Assembly (NCBI GenBank): GCA_949299505.1 | Contig: CASGAS010000007.1 | Span: forward strand, 1-53,630 | Origin: an uncultured Eubacteriales bacterium | GTDB lineage: Bacteria > Bacillota > Clostridia > Oscillospirales > Acutalibacteraceae | DNA: 53,630 nt | Direction: 5' to 3' | Part shown: positions 27,257 to 36,694 of the stretch, piece after piece | Position numbering within the stretch: position 1 is the stretch's first letter | Layout of the letters: the number at the start of each line of letters is the position of its first letter | The notes under the pieces: model-generated | Told to the model about the DNA's origin: nothing | Seen by the model: the letters and a program-made list of their open reading frames with translations, nothing else | Database searches by the model: none | Made by a program: the position numbers and the translations under genes

Positions 27257-29049
27257 AGCGCGTTCGCCTCCTCCCGGTAGTAGTAGCTTTGCAGCGCGTA
27301 CATGCGGAAGTACCGCCCGTGCTTTTGCATCAGCTCCTCATGCGTGCCGAATTCCGCGACGCGCCCGTCGGCTATAAACAGGATGCGGTCGCAAAAGCGC
27401 GTGGAGGAAAGCCGGTGGGAGATGAAAAACGAGGTCTTGTGCGCCGACAGCGCGTTGTACTGCAAATACAGCTCGTTTTCCGCAATGGGGTCGAGCGCGG
27501 CGGTCGGCTCGTCCAGGATGAGGATGGGCGCGTCCTTGTAAAGCGCGCGCGCAAGCAGCAGCTTCTGCTTTTCCCCGCCGGAAAAGTCCACGGCGCCCGG
27601 AAACACGCTTTTGTCCATTTTGCTCGCCTCTTTTTCGGGCAGCGACTGGATTTTTTCATACATCCCCGCTTTCTCAAGACAGTCGAAAAGCCTTGCGCGG
27701 TCGATTTCCGCCATGGGGCGCAGCGCGACGTTTTCCGCAATGCTCACCGGCAAAAAGCGGTAATCCTGAAAAACGACCGAGTAGAGGTCGAAGCAGCTTT
27801 TCTGCGATACGCCGGAAAGCGCCTGCCCGTTTACGCGCACCTCGCCGCCGGTCGGGGCGTACAGCCCGCACAGCAGCTTAATCGCGGTGGTTTTGCCCGC
27901 GCCGTTTTCGCCGACGATGGCGATTTTTTCCCCAGCGCGCACCGAAAAGGACATTCCGCGGATGGTCTCCCGGTCGCTGTCGGCGTAGCGAAAATGCACG
28001 TCGCGAAATTCCACCGCATAGCCGTCCGCTTTAGAAAGCGCCGGCAGCACAATCTGTCCGCGCTCGGGGCTTTCCACATAGTCGCGGAATTTCGTGCATT
28101 CCAGCGAACAGCGAATCAGCTGGTTGTACTGCGCCGTCAGCTGCGACACATAGCCCGAAAAGCCGGTGACGATGCCGAACAGGAAGATGAAGTCCGAAAC
28201 GGAAATGCGCCCGTCGAGCACCGAGGCAATCAAAAAGAAATACGCCACGCCGTCGCGCGCGGCCGAAACCAGCGCGCGCGCGGCCGAAACGGAAAACGAC
28301 ACGCCCAGATACCGCCGGATAACCCCGGTGTACGCGCGCAGGGCGGCCGCCGTGATATAGATGAACCAGTCCCCGAGGCCGAACAGGCGGATGTCCTTGC
28401 CCGCGGAAAATTCGTGGCTCGTGCGGTAAAAGTAGGAAAATTTGACCAGCAGCCGGTTGCGCTGCTCGCGGCTTTTGCGGTCGGCGCGGTACTCGAGCCG
28501 GTACAGGAGGAATTCGCCCGCGCACGCCAGCAGCAACAGCAGCAGCATCAGGGCGGGCAGCCTTTGCAGCAGCGCGACGGAGGTGATGATGCCGAACACG
28601 CTTTGCATCAGCAGGCAGAGCACCTCGCAGAAATCCCGCGAGCCGGAATTGGTAAAGGTCGCGCTGCGCTCGAGCCGTTCGCGCCCCGCAAGGCTTTCCA
28701 CGTCCACAAAGTCGGCGGTCATGGTCTTGCGGAACGACAGCACCGCATAGCGCATCCGCAAAATCTGCGAGCTGCCCTCCAGCTTTTGCTGCATAAAGGG
28801 CGCGACCCAGCTCGCCGCCGCAATGGCGGCGCTTAAAAGCGCCACACGCAGCACCAGCGCGGAAACGGGCGCGTGCGCCGTAACGCAGTCCAAAATGACC
28901 TTCGGCGCGTAGGCCATCAGCATCGGCACGGCGACCAGCGCCGGAATGCGCGCCGCAAGATACAAAAAGCTGCGCCGGTGCCAGCGGTACCAGTTGCGCA
29001 GCATATATTTCGTATTGTCGTGTAAGGCTCGAAGCTCAGGTGCTTTCAT
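27253..29049 (-). CDS. ABC exporter half-transporter, first gene
   Basis: A 598-residue membrane-ATPase fusion, partner of the next gene. Walker A is GENGAGKTTA, the signature is DFSGGEKQKLLLARAL, and Walker B is LILDEPTAALD followed by FISHRLSST. The transmembrane domain is N-terminal (about 28-330). Both halves keep the catalytic Glu after Walker B, so neither nucleotide site is obviously degenerate. ATG-29049 follows GAGGAAC. It lies about 80 bp after rlmD on the same strand. Confidence 0.92.
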   Translation of the reverse strand: MKAPELRALHDNTKYMLRNWYRWHRRSFLYLAARIPALVAVPMLMAYAPKVILDCVTAHAPVSALVLRVALLSAAIAAASWVAPFMQQKLEGSSQILRMRYAVLSFRKTMTADFVDVESLAGRERLERSATFTNSGSRDFCEVLCLLMQSVFGIITSVALLQRLPALMLLLLLLACAGEFLLYRLEYRADRKSREQRNRLLVKFSYFYRTSHEFSAGKDIRLFGLGDWFIYITAAALRAYTGVIRRYLGVSFSVSAARALVSAARDGVAYFFLIASVLDGRISVSDFIFLFGIVTGFSGYVSQLTAQYNQLIRCSLECTKFRDYVESPERGQIVLPALSKADGYAVEFRDVHFRYADSDRETIRGMSFSVRAGEKIAIVGENGAGKTTAIKLLCGLYAPTGGEVRVNGQALSGVSQKSCFDLYSVVFQDYRFLPVSIAENVALRPMAEIDRARLFDCLEKAGMYEKIQSLPEKEASKMDKSVFPGAVDFSGGEKQKLLLARALYKDAPILILDEPTAALDPIAENELYLQYNALSAHKTSFFISHRLSSTRFCDRILFIADGRVAEFGTHEELMQKHGRYFRMYALQSYYYREEANAL

Positions 29050-29131
29050 CGTCTGTTCCTCGTGGCAAAAATGCGGCTGGGGCCGTTGGGCTTTGCAAAG
29101 AAAGACGGCGCAAAACGGGGTTTTGTCCGCT

Positions 29132-30310
29132 TTAGCCGTTCACCGCTTGCAACCGCGCCTGTTTTCGGGTCAGCAGCGCCACCGTCTCGACGTGGTTTGT
29201 GTGCGGGAACATATCGACGGGCTGTATTTTCCTGACGCGGTAGCCGTGCTTGCACAGGTACAGCAGGTCACGCTGCTGGGTTTCGGGGTTGCAGGAAATG
29301 TAGACGACCCGCGCGGGGGCAAGGGAAACGAGCGACCGCAGAAAGGCGAGGCTGCTGCCTGCGCGCGGCGGGTCCAAAAACACCACGTCCGCGCGCTCGC
29401 CGGCCGTCGCCATTCCGGTCAGGAATTCGCCCGCATCGGCCTCTATAAAACGGATATTTTGTATCCCGTTTCGCCTTGCGTTCTCGCGCGCGTCGGCCAC
29501 GGCATCGCCGTTAAGCTCCACGCCGACAACGGTTTTTGCGTGCTTCGCCGCGAAAATGCCGATTGTGCCGGTCCCGCAATAGGCGTCTATGACGGTCTCG
29601 GTCCCGCGAAGCGCGGCAAATTCCAGCGCCTTTCGGTACAGCACCTCTGTTTGGACAGGGTTGATTTGGTAAAACGCCCTGGCGCTGATTTGAAAGGTGC
29701 AGCCGCCGAGCTGCTCTTCAATCTTGCCCGGCCCGTACAGCACCGTTTCGCGCGCGCCGAGCACCATCCCCGTGTGCGCACCGTTGACGTTTTGCAGCAC
29801 GGTGGTAATCTCCGGGTGGCGCTTTAAGAGCGCGGCGAGGAAATCGCGCTTGTGCGGAAAGGCGGGGGAGCCCGTGACGAGCACGACCATCAGCTGTCCG
29901 CTTTGAAAGCCGCGCTTGACAAGCACATGCCGTAAAAAGCCGGTCTGCCGGTCCGGGTCGTAGGGGGTCAGGCGAAACTGCCCCAAAAGCGTCCGCACGG
30001 TGCCGATGACCTCGTCCGCCTTTTCGTCCTCAATAAGACACCGCTCGACCGCCACAACGCGCCGGGATTTCGCCTGGTACACGCCGGAAATGATTTTGCC
30101 GCTGCGCGTGCGCGCAAACGCCGCCTGCACCTTGTTGCGGTAATGGTAGGGGTTTTCCATGCCGAGGATTTCCTCAACATGGCAGAATTTCCCAAGCAGG
30201 CGGATGCACTTGACCTGCTTGTATTGCAGCTGCTGCGGGTAAGTAAGGTTCTGCAGCTGGCAACCGCCGCACGCCTTGGCGTACGGGCAGCTTGACTGCG
30301 ACTTGCCCAT
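29132..30310 (-). CDS. rlmD: 23S rRNA (uracil-C5)-methyltransferase, RlmD/RumA type
   Basis: Methylates a specific uridine of 23S rRNA (or tRNA in some relatives) using SAM. The 392-residue protein has an N-terminal cysteine cluster CPYAKACGGCQLQNLTY that should bind an iron-sulfur cluster, a SAM-binding VIDAYCGTGTIGIFAA, FLDPPRAGSS, and the catalytic cysteine in YISCNPETQQRD. There is no N-terminal TRAM domain. ATG-30310 follows AAAAAGGAGG at ideal spacing; the longer frame to 30481 is rejected. Exact target base cannot be told from sequence, so RlmCD/TrmA-type specificity remains possible. Confidence 0.92.
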   Translation of the reverse strand: MGKSQSSCPYAKACGGCQLQNLTYPQQLQYKQVKCIRLLGKFCHVEEILGMENPYHYRNKVQAAFARTRSGKIISGVYQAKSRRVVAVERCLIEDEKADEVIGTVRTLLGQFRLTPYDPDRQTGFLRHVLVKRGFQSGQLMVVLVTGSPAFPHKRDFLAALLKRHPEITTVLQNVNGAHTGMVLGARETVLYGPGKIEEQLGGCTFQISARAFYQINPVQTEVLYRKALEFAALRGTETVIDAYCGTGTIGIFAAKHAKTVVGVELNGDAVADARENARRNGIQNIRFIEADAGEFLTGMATAGERADVVFLDPPRAGSSLAFLRSLVSLAPARVVYISCNPETQQRDLLYLCKHGYRVRKIQPVDMFPHTNHVETVALLTRKQARLQAVNG

Positions 30311-30347
30311 GCGTCCGCCTCCTTTTTGAATTTGCGCCGTTTCCAGA

Positions 30348-30376
30348 ATCGTACCATGTTTTTCCGGGGATTGCAA
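30348..30376 (-). promoter_or_regulatory. Promoter for rlmD
   Basis: Minus strand TTGCAA (30376-30371), 17-bp spacer, TACGAT (30353-30348) with an extended TGG. Confidence 0.65.
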
Positions 30377-30595
30377 CCGCTTTTCAAACGCCGCCTCGCC
30401 GTCCGTCCATTTGCAGAAATGTTGGGTGCTCGTTTTCTTCCTTTTTACGACAGTCTCGCAAAAAATAGACATTACAATCAAAACATTCTATAAACGTACA
30501 AACCGCCCCGGCCTTTGTCGAAAAAAGAACGGCAAACTTGTGGAATTTCACAAATTCAAAGCGAACGTTTTGTACAACATTTTCACAGCTTTTTG

Positions 30596-30624
30596 TTGTG
30601 CCGTGCGGAAAAATCTGTTATAAT
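30596..30624 (+). promoter_or_regulatory. Promoter for the 47-residue mini-protein
   Basis: TTGTGC (30596-30601), 17-bp spacer, TATAAT (30619-30624) with extended TGT. The divergent region 30377-30595 holds no gene; it contains an AT-rich stretch and an ACAACA/TGTTGT inverted repeat just ahead of this promoter. Confidence 0.7.
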
Positions 30625-30658
30625 AATGCCGAACTTTAAGGAAAGGAGATGCAGCCAC

Positions 30659-30802
30659 ATGGATTTCAACACGATCATTGAAGGCATCATGGGCGCTTTC
30701 GAGCAGCTCAGCGAGCTTCTGGCGGGCCTGAATCTTCCGGTAGAAGACATTCAGGCGTTCTTCATGGGCATCATCGAGACGATCGCGGGCCTGTTTGCGT
30801 AA
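30659..30802 (+). CDS. 47-residue acidic amphipathic mini-protein
   Basis: A short gene with strong expression signals: promoter, GAAAGGAG eight to ten bases before ATG-30659, and a terminator hairpin after TAA-30802. The product has seven acidic and no basic residues, with Ile/Leu/Phe/Met spaced to give two amphipathic helices split at Pro27 (GLNLPVEDIQ). It is not a typical signal peptide and no family was recognised. It precedes a lipoprotein gene but the intervening hairpin suggests separate control. It could be a membrane-active or scaffold-type peptide; no function can be claimed. Confidence 0.75.
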   Translation: MDFNTIIEGIMGAFEQLSELLAGLNLPVEDIQAFFMGIIETIAGLFA

Positions 30803-30818
30803 GCAGACCAAGACCGAG

Positions 30819-30850
30819 CCGGCGGCGTTCTGCGCCGCCGGTTTACTTTT
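30819..30850 (+). terminator. Hairpin terminator after the mini-protein gene
   Basis: Stem CCGGCGGCG/CGCCGCCGG (30819-30827 with 30833-30841) followed by an interrupted T-run. Confidence 0.7.
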
Positions 30851-30868
30851 GTTTTCTAAGGAGTCCCC

Positions 30869-31456
30869 ATGCGAAAAATACTTTCGACCCTCACGGCGCT
30901 GAGCCTTGTGTTCCTGCTGCTTTGCGCGTGTGCCAATACAGAAGAGCCAAATACGACGACCGCGCCCGCCGCCACGGTGCCGCCGGCGGAAATTTCCGGC
31001 ACAACGGCGCCGACTCCGTCGACCGCCGCGACCGCGCCCGCCGTTACCGCCGCGCCGGAGACGACCGCCGCAGAGGCGACGCTGCCGTATGGACTGACGA
31101 TGCCCGAGGAGGAATATACGACCTTGTTTACCGACGACCCGAACAACAAATTCATCCGCGCCGTCGCGGACAAGTACGGCGTGGACGTGTCGCTGCTGGC
31201 CTGCGCGTACACCGAGCCCGTCAGCGACAGCAACCAGGTCTGGCAGTTTTCCGGCAAAACGGACGCCGCCGGGAAGCTTAAGCGCAGCGCCGACACGCTC
31301 AAATATGTGTACATGGTGACCGACGACTGCAAGACCATCCAGCGCACGGGCGGCCTTACGGGCAACGACGGCTATTCGGCCGCGACGGGCTTCGTCGTGT
31401 TCCAGACGGCCAAGCAGCTGGTGCTGCCGCAGTTTGAAGCGCAGCTGAACGCCTGA
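30869..31456 (+). CDS. Lipoprotein with Thr/Ala/Pro linker, unknown domain
   Basis: The 195-residue precursor has a signal peptide ending in the lipobox LCAC (lipidated Cys21), a Thr/Ala/Pro-rich stalk (about 25-75), and a compact C-terminal domain (about 85-195) containing DDPNNKFIRAVADKYGVDVS and NQVWQFSGKT. The stalk style matches the DUF4474 lipoprotein at 39932-40846, but the terminal domains differ. ATG-30869 follows TAAGGAG. A terminator follows. Function unknown; the location should be the outer face of the membrane. Confidence 0.8.
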   Translation: MRKILSTLTALSLVFLLLCACANTEEPNTTTAPAATVPPAEISGTTAPTPSTAATAPAVTAAPETTAAEATLPYGLTMPEEEYTTLFTDDPNNKFIRAVADKYGVDVSLLACAYTEPVSDSNQVWQFSGKTDAAGKLKRSADTLKYVYMVTDDCKTIQRTGGLTGNDGYSAATGFVVFQTAKQLVLPQFEAQLNA

Positions 31457-31462
31457 TTTTTT

Positions 31463-31493
31463 GTCCCGCAGGGCTTTCTGCGGGACTTTTTTT
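31463..31493 (+). terminator. Rho-independent terminator after the lipoprotein gene
   Basis: Stem GTCCCGCAG/CTGCGGGAC with T7. Confidence 0.92.
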
Positions 31494-31585
31494 GCGCGCG
31501 GTTGTGCAAAATCCATTGAAAACGCCCCAAAAACCCGCGTCTTTTGCCCGGTTTTATAAAATGTCGGGAAAATTCGGAAAAAAGG

Positions 31586-31614
31586 TGGAAATCCCGAAAG
31601 GTTTATGGTAAAAT
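31586..31614 (+). promoter_or_regulatory. Promoter for ppdK
   Basis: TGGAAA (31586-31591), 17-bp spacer, TAAAAT (31609-31614) with extended TGG. Leader of about 80 nt before ATG-31699. Confidence 0.6.
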
Positions 31615-31698
31615 ATCGGATGGTCCTCTGTGCCCTGCGCCGTGCGGCGTACGGGCCAGCCAGATTTTCAGAAGGCAATGAAAAATGGAGGTAATTGC

Positions 31699-34326
31699 AT
31701 GAGTAAAAAGTTTGTGTACCTGTTCTCCGAAGGGAACAAGGACATGCGCAACCTGCTCGGCGGCAAAGGCGCGAACCTTGCCGAAATGACCGGGCTGGGT
31801 CTGCCCGTCCCGCAGGGCTTTACGGTCACGACCGAGGCCTGCACGCAGTACTACGAGGACGGCCGCAAGATCAACGACGAGATCCAGGCGCAGATCATGG
31901 AGTACATCACGAAGCTCGAGGGCATCACCGGCAAGAAGTTCGGCGATAAGGAAAACCCGCTGCTTGTGTCCGTGCGCTCCGGCGCGCGCGCGTCCATGCC
32001 CGGCATGATGGACACCATTTTGAACCTTGGCTTAAACGAAGACGTCGTCGAGGTTATGGCGGCGAAGTCCGGCAATCCCCGCTGGGCGTGGGACTGCTAT
32101 CGCCGTTTCATCCAGATGTATTCCGACGTCGTTATGGAAGTCGGCAAGAAATACTTTGAACAGCTCATCGACGAGATGAAGGAAGCCCGCGGCGTCACGC
32201 AGGACGTCGAGCTGACCGCCGACGACCTCAAGGAGCTTGCCGAGCAGTTCAAGGCCGAATACAAATCCAAGATCGGCGCGGATTTCCCGACCGACCCGAA
32301 GGTCCAGCTCATGGGCGCTGTGGAAGCGGTCTTCCGTTCGTGGGACAACCCCCGCGCGAACGTCTATCGCCGCGACAACGACATCCCCTATTCCTGGGGC
32401 ACCGCGGTCAACGTCCAGATGATGGCGTTCGGCAACATGGGCGACAACTGCGGCACCGGCGTTGCGTTCACGCGTGACCCGGCGACCGGCGCGAAGGGCC
32501 TGTTCGGTGAATTTTTGACCAACGCGCAGGGCGAGGACGTCGTGGCCGGCGTGCGCACCCCGATGCACATCAGCGAGATGGAGCAGAAGTTCCCCGAGGC
32601 GTTCAAGCAGTTCACCGAGGTCTGCAAGACCCTGGAGGACCACTACCGCGACATGCAGGATATGGAGTTCACCGTCGAAGAGGGCAAGCTCTACATGCTG
32701 CAGACCCGCAACGGCAAGCGTACCGCGAAGGCGGCGCTCAAAATTGCCTGCGACCTTGTGGACGAGGGCATGATTGACAAAAAGCAGGCGGTCGCGATGA
32801 TCGACCCGCGCAACCTTGACTCCCTTCTGCACCCGCAGTTCGACGCGGCCGCGCTCAAGGCGGCGACGCCCGCCGGCAAGGGCCTGGGTGCTTCGCCCGG
32901 CGCCGCTTGCGGCAAGGTCGTGTTCACGGCTGAGGACGCGGTAGAGTGGAACAAGCGCGGCGAAAAGGTCGTGCTGGTGCGTCTGGAGACCTCTCCCGAG
33001 GACATCACCGGCATGAAGGCTTCCCAGGGCATCCTGACCGTTCGCGGCGGCATGACCTCCCACGCGGCGGTTGTGGCGCGCGGCATGGGTACCTGCTGCG
33101 TTTCCGGCTGCGGCGACATCGTCATGGACGAGGAAAACAAGAAGTTCACCCTGGCGGGCAAGACCTACCACGAGGGCGACTATATTTCGATTGACGGTTC
33201 CACCGGCAACATCTACGACGGCATCATTCCGACCGTGGACGCGGAAATCGCCGGCGAATTCGGCCGGATCATGGCGTGGGCGGACGAGTTCCGCACCCTC
33301 AAGGTCCGCACGAACGCCGACACCCCGGCGGACGCGAAGAAAGCCCGCGAGCTCGGCGCGGAGGGCATCGGCCTTTGCCGCACGGAGCACATGTTCTTTG
33401 AAGCGGACCGCATCGCCGCGTTCCGCGAGATGATTTGCGCGGACACCGTGGAAGAGCGTGAAAAGGCGCTCGCGAAGATTCTGCCGTATCAGCAGGGCGA
33501 CTTCGAGAAGCTGTACGAGGCGCTCGAGGGCAACCCCGTAACCATCCGTTTCCTGGACCCGCCGCTGCATGAGTTCGTTCCCACCGAGGAAGCGGACATC
33601 GAAGCGCTTGCCAAGGCGCAGGGCAAGTCCGTGGAAGCGATTAAGGCGATCATCGCCGGCCTGCACGAGTTCAACCCGATGATGGGCCACCGCGGCTGCC
33701 GCCTTACCGTCACCTATCCCGAAATCGCCAAGATGCAGACCGCTGCGGTCATCCGTGCGGCCATCAACGTCAAGAAGGCGCATCCGGATTGGACGATTGA
33801 GCCCGAAATCATGATCCCGCTGGTCGGCGAGGTCAAGGAGCTTAAGTACGTTAAGGACATCGTCGTCGAGACCGCCGATAAGGAAATCGCGGCCGCCGGC
33901 ATCGACCTCAAGTACGAGGTCGGCACGATGATCGAAATCCCGCGCGCGGCGCTGACCGCCGACGAGATTGCGACCGAGGCGGAGTTCTTCTGCTTCGGCA
34001 CCAACGACTTAACGCAGATGACCTTCGGCTTCTCCCGTGACGACGCGGGCAAGTTCCTGGACGCCTACTACGACACCAAGATCTATGAGAACGACCCGTT
34101 CGCGAAGCTCGACCAGAAGGGCGTCGGCATGCTCATGAAGATGGCTGTGGAAAAGGGCAAGGCGGTTCGTCCGAGCCTGCACTGCGGCATCTGCGGCGAG
34201 CACGGCGGCGACCCGTCCTCCGTGGAATTCTGCCACGAGATTGGCCTTGACTACGTCTCCTGCTCTCCGTTCCGCGTGCCGATTGCGCGCCTTGCGGCGG
34301 CTCAGGCGGCCATCAAGAACGGCTGA
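31699..34326 (+). CDS. ppdK: Pyruvate, phosphate dikinase
   Basis: Interconverts pyruvate, ATP and phosphate with phosphoenolpyruvate, AMP and pyrophosphate; in anaerobic Clostridia it often serves pyrophosphate-linked glycolysis. The 875-residue protein has the N-terminal nucleotide-binding domain (GGKGANLAEMTGLGLPVP; SVRSGARASMPGMMDT), the phosphohistidine in GGMTSHAAVVARGMG, and the C-terminal PEP barrel ending CGICGEHGGDPSSVEFC. ATG-31699 follows GGAGG. Codon choice is strongly biased, as expected for a highly expressed gene. Its last codons (Lys-Asn-Gly-stop) and terminator are duplicated 4.07 kb downstream. Confidence 0.98.
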   Translation: MSKKFVYLFSEGNKDMRNLLGGKGANLAEMTGLGLPVPQGFTVTTEACTQYYEDGRKINDEIQAQIMEYITKLEGITGKKFGDKENPLLVSVRSGARASMPGMMDTILNLGLNEDVVEVMAAKSGNPRWAWDCYRRFIQMYSDVVMEVGKKYFEQLIDEMKEARGVTQDVELTADDLKELAEQFKAEYKSKIGADFPTDPKVQLMGAVEAVFRSWDNPRANVYRRDNDIPYSWGTAVNVQMMAFGNMGDNCGTGVAFTRDPATGAKGLFGEFLTNAQGEDVVAGVRTPMHISEMEQKFPEAFKQFTEVCKTLEDHYRDMQDMEFTVEEGKLYMLQTRNGKRTAKAALKIACDLVDEGMIDKKQAVAMIDPRNLDSLLHPQFDAAALKAATPAGKGLGASPGAACGKVVFTAEDAVEWNKRGEKVVLVRLETSPEDITGMKASQGILTVRGGMTSHAAVVARGMGTCCVSGCGDIVMDEENKKFTLAGKTYHEGDYISIDGSTGNIYDGIIPTVDAEIAGEFGRIMAWADEFRTLKVRTNADTPADAKKARELGAEGIGLCRTEHMFFEADRIAAFREMICADTVEEREKALAKILPYQQGDFEKLYEALEGNPVTIRFLDPPLHEFVPTEEADIEALAKAQGKSVEAIKAIIAGLHEFNPMMGHRGCRLTVTYPEIAKMQTAAVIRAAINVKKAHPDWTIEPEIMIPLVGEVKELKYVKDIVVETADKEIAAAGIDLKYEVGTMIEIPRAALTADEIATEAEFFCFGTNDLTQMTFGFSRDDAGKFLDAYYDTKIYENDPFAKLDQKGVGMLMKMAVEKGKAVRPSLHCGICGEHGGDPSSVEFCHEIGLDYVSCSPFRVPIARLAAAQAAIKNG

Positions 34327-34388
34327 ACCGGAGCACACAAATCGACCTAAGCACCCCCCCGGCGGACCGTACAGGCGGCCCGCCGGGG
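34315..34388 (+). repeat. Left 74-bp direct repeat (ppdK 3' end plus terminator)
   Basis: Covers the last three sense codons and stop of ppdK and the terminator stem. It is about 90% identical (67 of 74 by eye) to 38381-38454; the first 24 bases are identical. Confidence 0.93.
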
Positions 34389-34396
34389 CGTTTTTT
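34357..34396 (+). terminator. Rho-independent terminator of ppdK
   Basis: Stem CCCCGGCGG/CCGCCGGGG (34357-34365 with 34380-34388) followed by CG and T6. Confidence 0.9.
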
Positions 34397-34543
34397 GTTG
34401 GGCGGATTTTGCGAAAATGCAGCGACTGCGGCCGGCCGTTATGCGGGTGGGCAGGGCATCTGAAATGGGGGTGCGGCATTGTCATCAAGAGAAAAGCAAG
34501 CCGCAGCCTTTCGATTACCGGCGACTTATTCAATCCGCGGCGT

Positions 34544-34580
34544 AAGAACAGATTGTGGACGCACAGTCTGTTCTTTTTTT
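34544..34580 (+). terminator. Strong terminator hairpin within the island
   Basis: A 14-bp stem AAGAACAGATTGTG/CACAGTCTGTTCTT with a short loop and T7. No gene ends just upstream, so it may close a small RNA, insulate the next gene, or be a remnant of a lost gene. Confidence 0.8.
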
Positions 34581-34681
34581 GCCCCGGCGCCGGCGCCGCG
34601 CAAATGGATGTCCTGTTTTTGGTACTTTACTTGTGGTATATATATTCGTGCGAAAAGAAAAAGTGAGCAGGAGGTAAGCAC

Positions 34682-36694
34682 ATGTTATTCTACAAGGTTG
34701 AAGGCACCATCACAAACATTCCTGCCGAGACGGACGACAGCCGCAGGGCGCACAGAGAAACTGTAAGAAAGCTGTCCTTGAAAAGCGACGCTTTTAACCG
34801 GAAATACGCCAAAGCGTCTTATTATTTCGTTTCCGACTGCACCGACGGGCTCATCGCAATAGGCGTCATTGCCGACCGCTCCGACGACGTGCGCGAAACG
34901 ATAAAGGCCTATATGCGGTATATCGGCATACAGGCGAAAAACGTCGTCACGACCGAAATCACCATCAACGGCATTGAAAACCTGCTGGGGTGCGCCGCAA
35001 GACAGGATTATATCAACGACGACGACGAGATTTTAGAGCGCTTCGGCCTCGATAAGGTCACGCGGTTCGGCCGCAGCATATCGTATGGCGAAAACATCCT
35101 GGAAACCCGCAGCAGGAAAGCGGTGTTTGCGGACGTCGGAAAATATCTTCTGCAAGAAACGCTTGTGCCGGAGCTCAACCGCATTTACGAGGGCGGCAAT
35201 TCCGGCGGCGTTTACGGGCACCCGGTGCATTATATGCTTTTAACGGATGACATAGATACGCGCAAAGCGTCGTGCAGGCTGTTGCTGCAGGCGCTTTATG
35301 CCAACCGCCGCCTTCACAGCAGGCGGTACTGCTTTCTGGATTTCAAGCCCGGCGAGCGATTTTCTATGGTCGCCTACAACACGCTTTACAAAGTGTGCGA
35401 CGGCGGCGCCGTTATCATCCGGTACCTTGCAAACGACGACTCGGAGGACGACGGGTACGCAAGCAGCGAGCGCGACACCATCGAAAGCCTTTGCGAAGCG
35501 GTGAAAAGCTATCGCAACCAGGTCTTAACCATCCTTTGTCTGCCGCGCGCGTGCAAGTCGGCCAAAGCCCTGTTCTATGAAAATCTCGGAACGGTGCCGG
35601 TGGTGGAAATGCAGGAGGAATTTGCCGCCGACGAGCGGGCGGCGTCGTTCTTGAAGTCGCTGGCAAGGGAAGCCCGCATCCGGACGGACAAGGCGCTGTT
35701 TTCTAAAATCGAGCCGGGAAAAGGCTACCTTGCCCCGGATTTGCGCACCCTGTTTGACGAGTGGTACAACCGCAAGCTCAGAACGTCCGTCTATCCGCAG
35801 TATAAGAATATCGCGGTTGCAAGGCAGGAGGCGGTCAAAGCGGCCCCGAAGGGGAACGCCTACGACGAGCTGCGGGAGATGGTGGGCCTGCGCGAGGCGA
35901 AGGCGGTGATTCAAAAGGCGCTTAACTATTATAAAATGCAAAAGCTTTATGAAGAAAAAGGGCTTGTGCGGGACAATCCGGCGATGCACATGGTGTTCAC
36001 GGGGAATCCCGGGACGGCCAAGACGACGGTTGCGCGCCTGTTTGCCCGCATTATGAAAGACAACGGGCTTTTGTCGAAAGGCCAGCTTGTAGAGGTCGGG
36101 CGCGGCGATTTGGTCGGCCGGTTTGTCGGGTGGACCGCGAAAACCGTGCAGGCGAAGTTCAAGGAGGCGCACGGCGGCGTTTTGTTCATTGACGAGGCGT
36201 ATTCCCTGGTTGACGGGCACAGCGGCTCCTTCGGCGATGAAGCCATCAACACGATTGTGCAGGAAATGGAGAACCACCGGCAGGACGTCGTGGTTATTTT
36301 CGCCGGGTATCCCGATGAAATGGAGGGCTTTTTGCAGAAGAACCCCGGTCTTCGCTCCCGAATCGCCTTTCACGTGCCGTTTGCCGATTATTCGGCACAG
36401 GAGCTTTGCGAAATCGCCGCGTTGATGGGCAGAAGCAAGGGTATTTCTCTGGAGAAAGCGGCGATGGACAAGCTGCGGACGGTGTTTGCGCTTGCCGCGC
36501 AGCAGAGCGATTTCGGCAACGGGCGGTATGTCCGGAATCTTCTCGAGCAGGCCAAGATGAATCTGGCGTCCCGGCTTTTGGAATCGGATTTGGACGAAAT
36601 CTCCGCAAAGGAGCTTTCTACGATAAAAGCCGTGGACATTGAAGTGCCCGTCCTGCCGACCGCGCAGAAGCACAAGATAGGCTTTGCCTGCTGA
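34682..36694 (+). CDS. AAA+ ATPase of the CbbX/SpoVK group with a large N-terminal domain
   Basis: A 670-residue protein. The C-terminal part (about 400-650) is a CbxX/CfqX-type AAA+ module: Walker A GNPGTAKTT (about 443-451), Walker B GVLFIDEAYS (about 500), sensor 1 VVVIFAGYPDEM, and an arginine-finger region NPGLRSRI. The N-terminal 370 residues are of unknown type; the stretch from about 185 to 330 (HYMLLTDDIDTRKASCRLLL, TILCLPRAC) looks like a degenerate AAA+ fold without a P-loop. CbbX relatives remodel Rubisco or act in sporulation (SpoVK) and type VII secretion (EccA). ATG-34682 follows GCAGGAGG. It is the first gene of the repeat-bounded island. Confidence 0.87.
   Translation: MLFYKVEGTITNIPAETDDSRRAHRETVRKLSLKSDAFNRKYAKASYYFVSDCTDGLIAIGVIADRSDDVRETIKAYMRYIGIQAKNVVTTEITINGIENLLGCAARQDYINDDDEILERFGLDKVTRFGRSISYGENILETRSRKAVFADVGKYLLQETLVPELNRIYEGGNSGGVYGHPVHYMLLTDDIDTRKASCRLLLQALYANRRLHSRRYCFLDFKPGERFSMVAYNTLYKVCDGGAVIIRYLANDDSEDDGYASSERDTIESLCEAVKSYRNQVLTILCLPRACKSAKALFYENLGTVPVVEMQEEFAADERAASFLKSLAREARIRTDKALFSKIEPGKGYLAPDLRTLFDEWYNRKLRTSVYPQYKNIAVARQEAVKAAPKGNAYDELREMVGLREAKAVIQKALNYYKMQKLYEEKGLVRDNPAMHMVFTGNPGTAKTTVARLFARIMKDNGLLSKGQLVEVGRGDLVGRFVGWTAKTVQAKFKEAHGGVLFIDEAYSLVDGHSGSFGDEAINTIVQEMENHRQDVVVIFAGYPDEMEGFLQKNPGLRSRIAFHVPFADYSAQELCEIAALMGRSKGISLEKAAMDKLRTVFALAAQQSDFGNGRYVRNLLEQAKMNLASRLLESDLDEISAKELSTIKAVDIEVPVLPTAQKHKIGFAC

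Noticed and set aside
34682..36694. Calling the AAA+ gene spoVK
   Set aside because: The AAA+ module is of that group, but the protein is more than twice the length of SpoVK and has an unrelated N-terminal domain; island context is not a sporulation locus.
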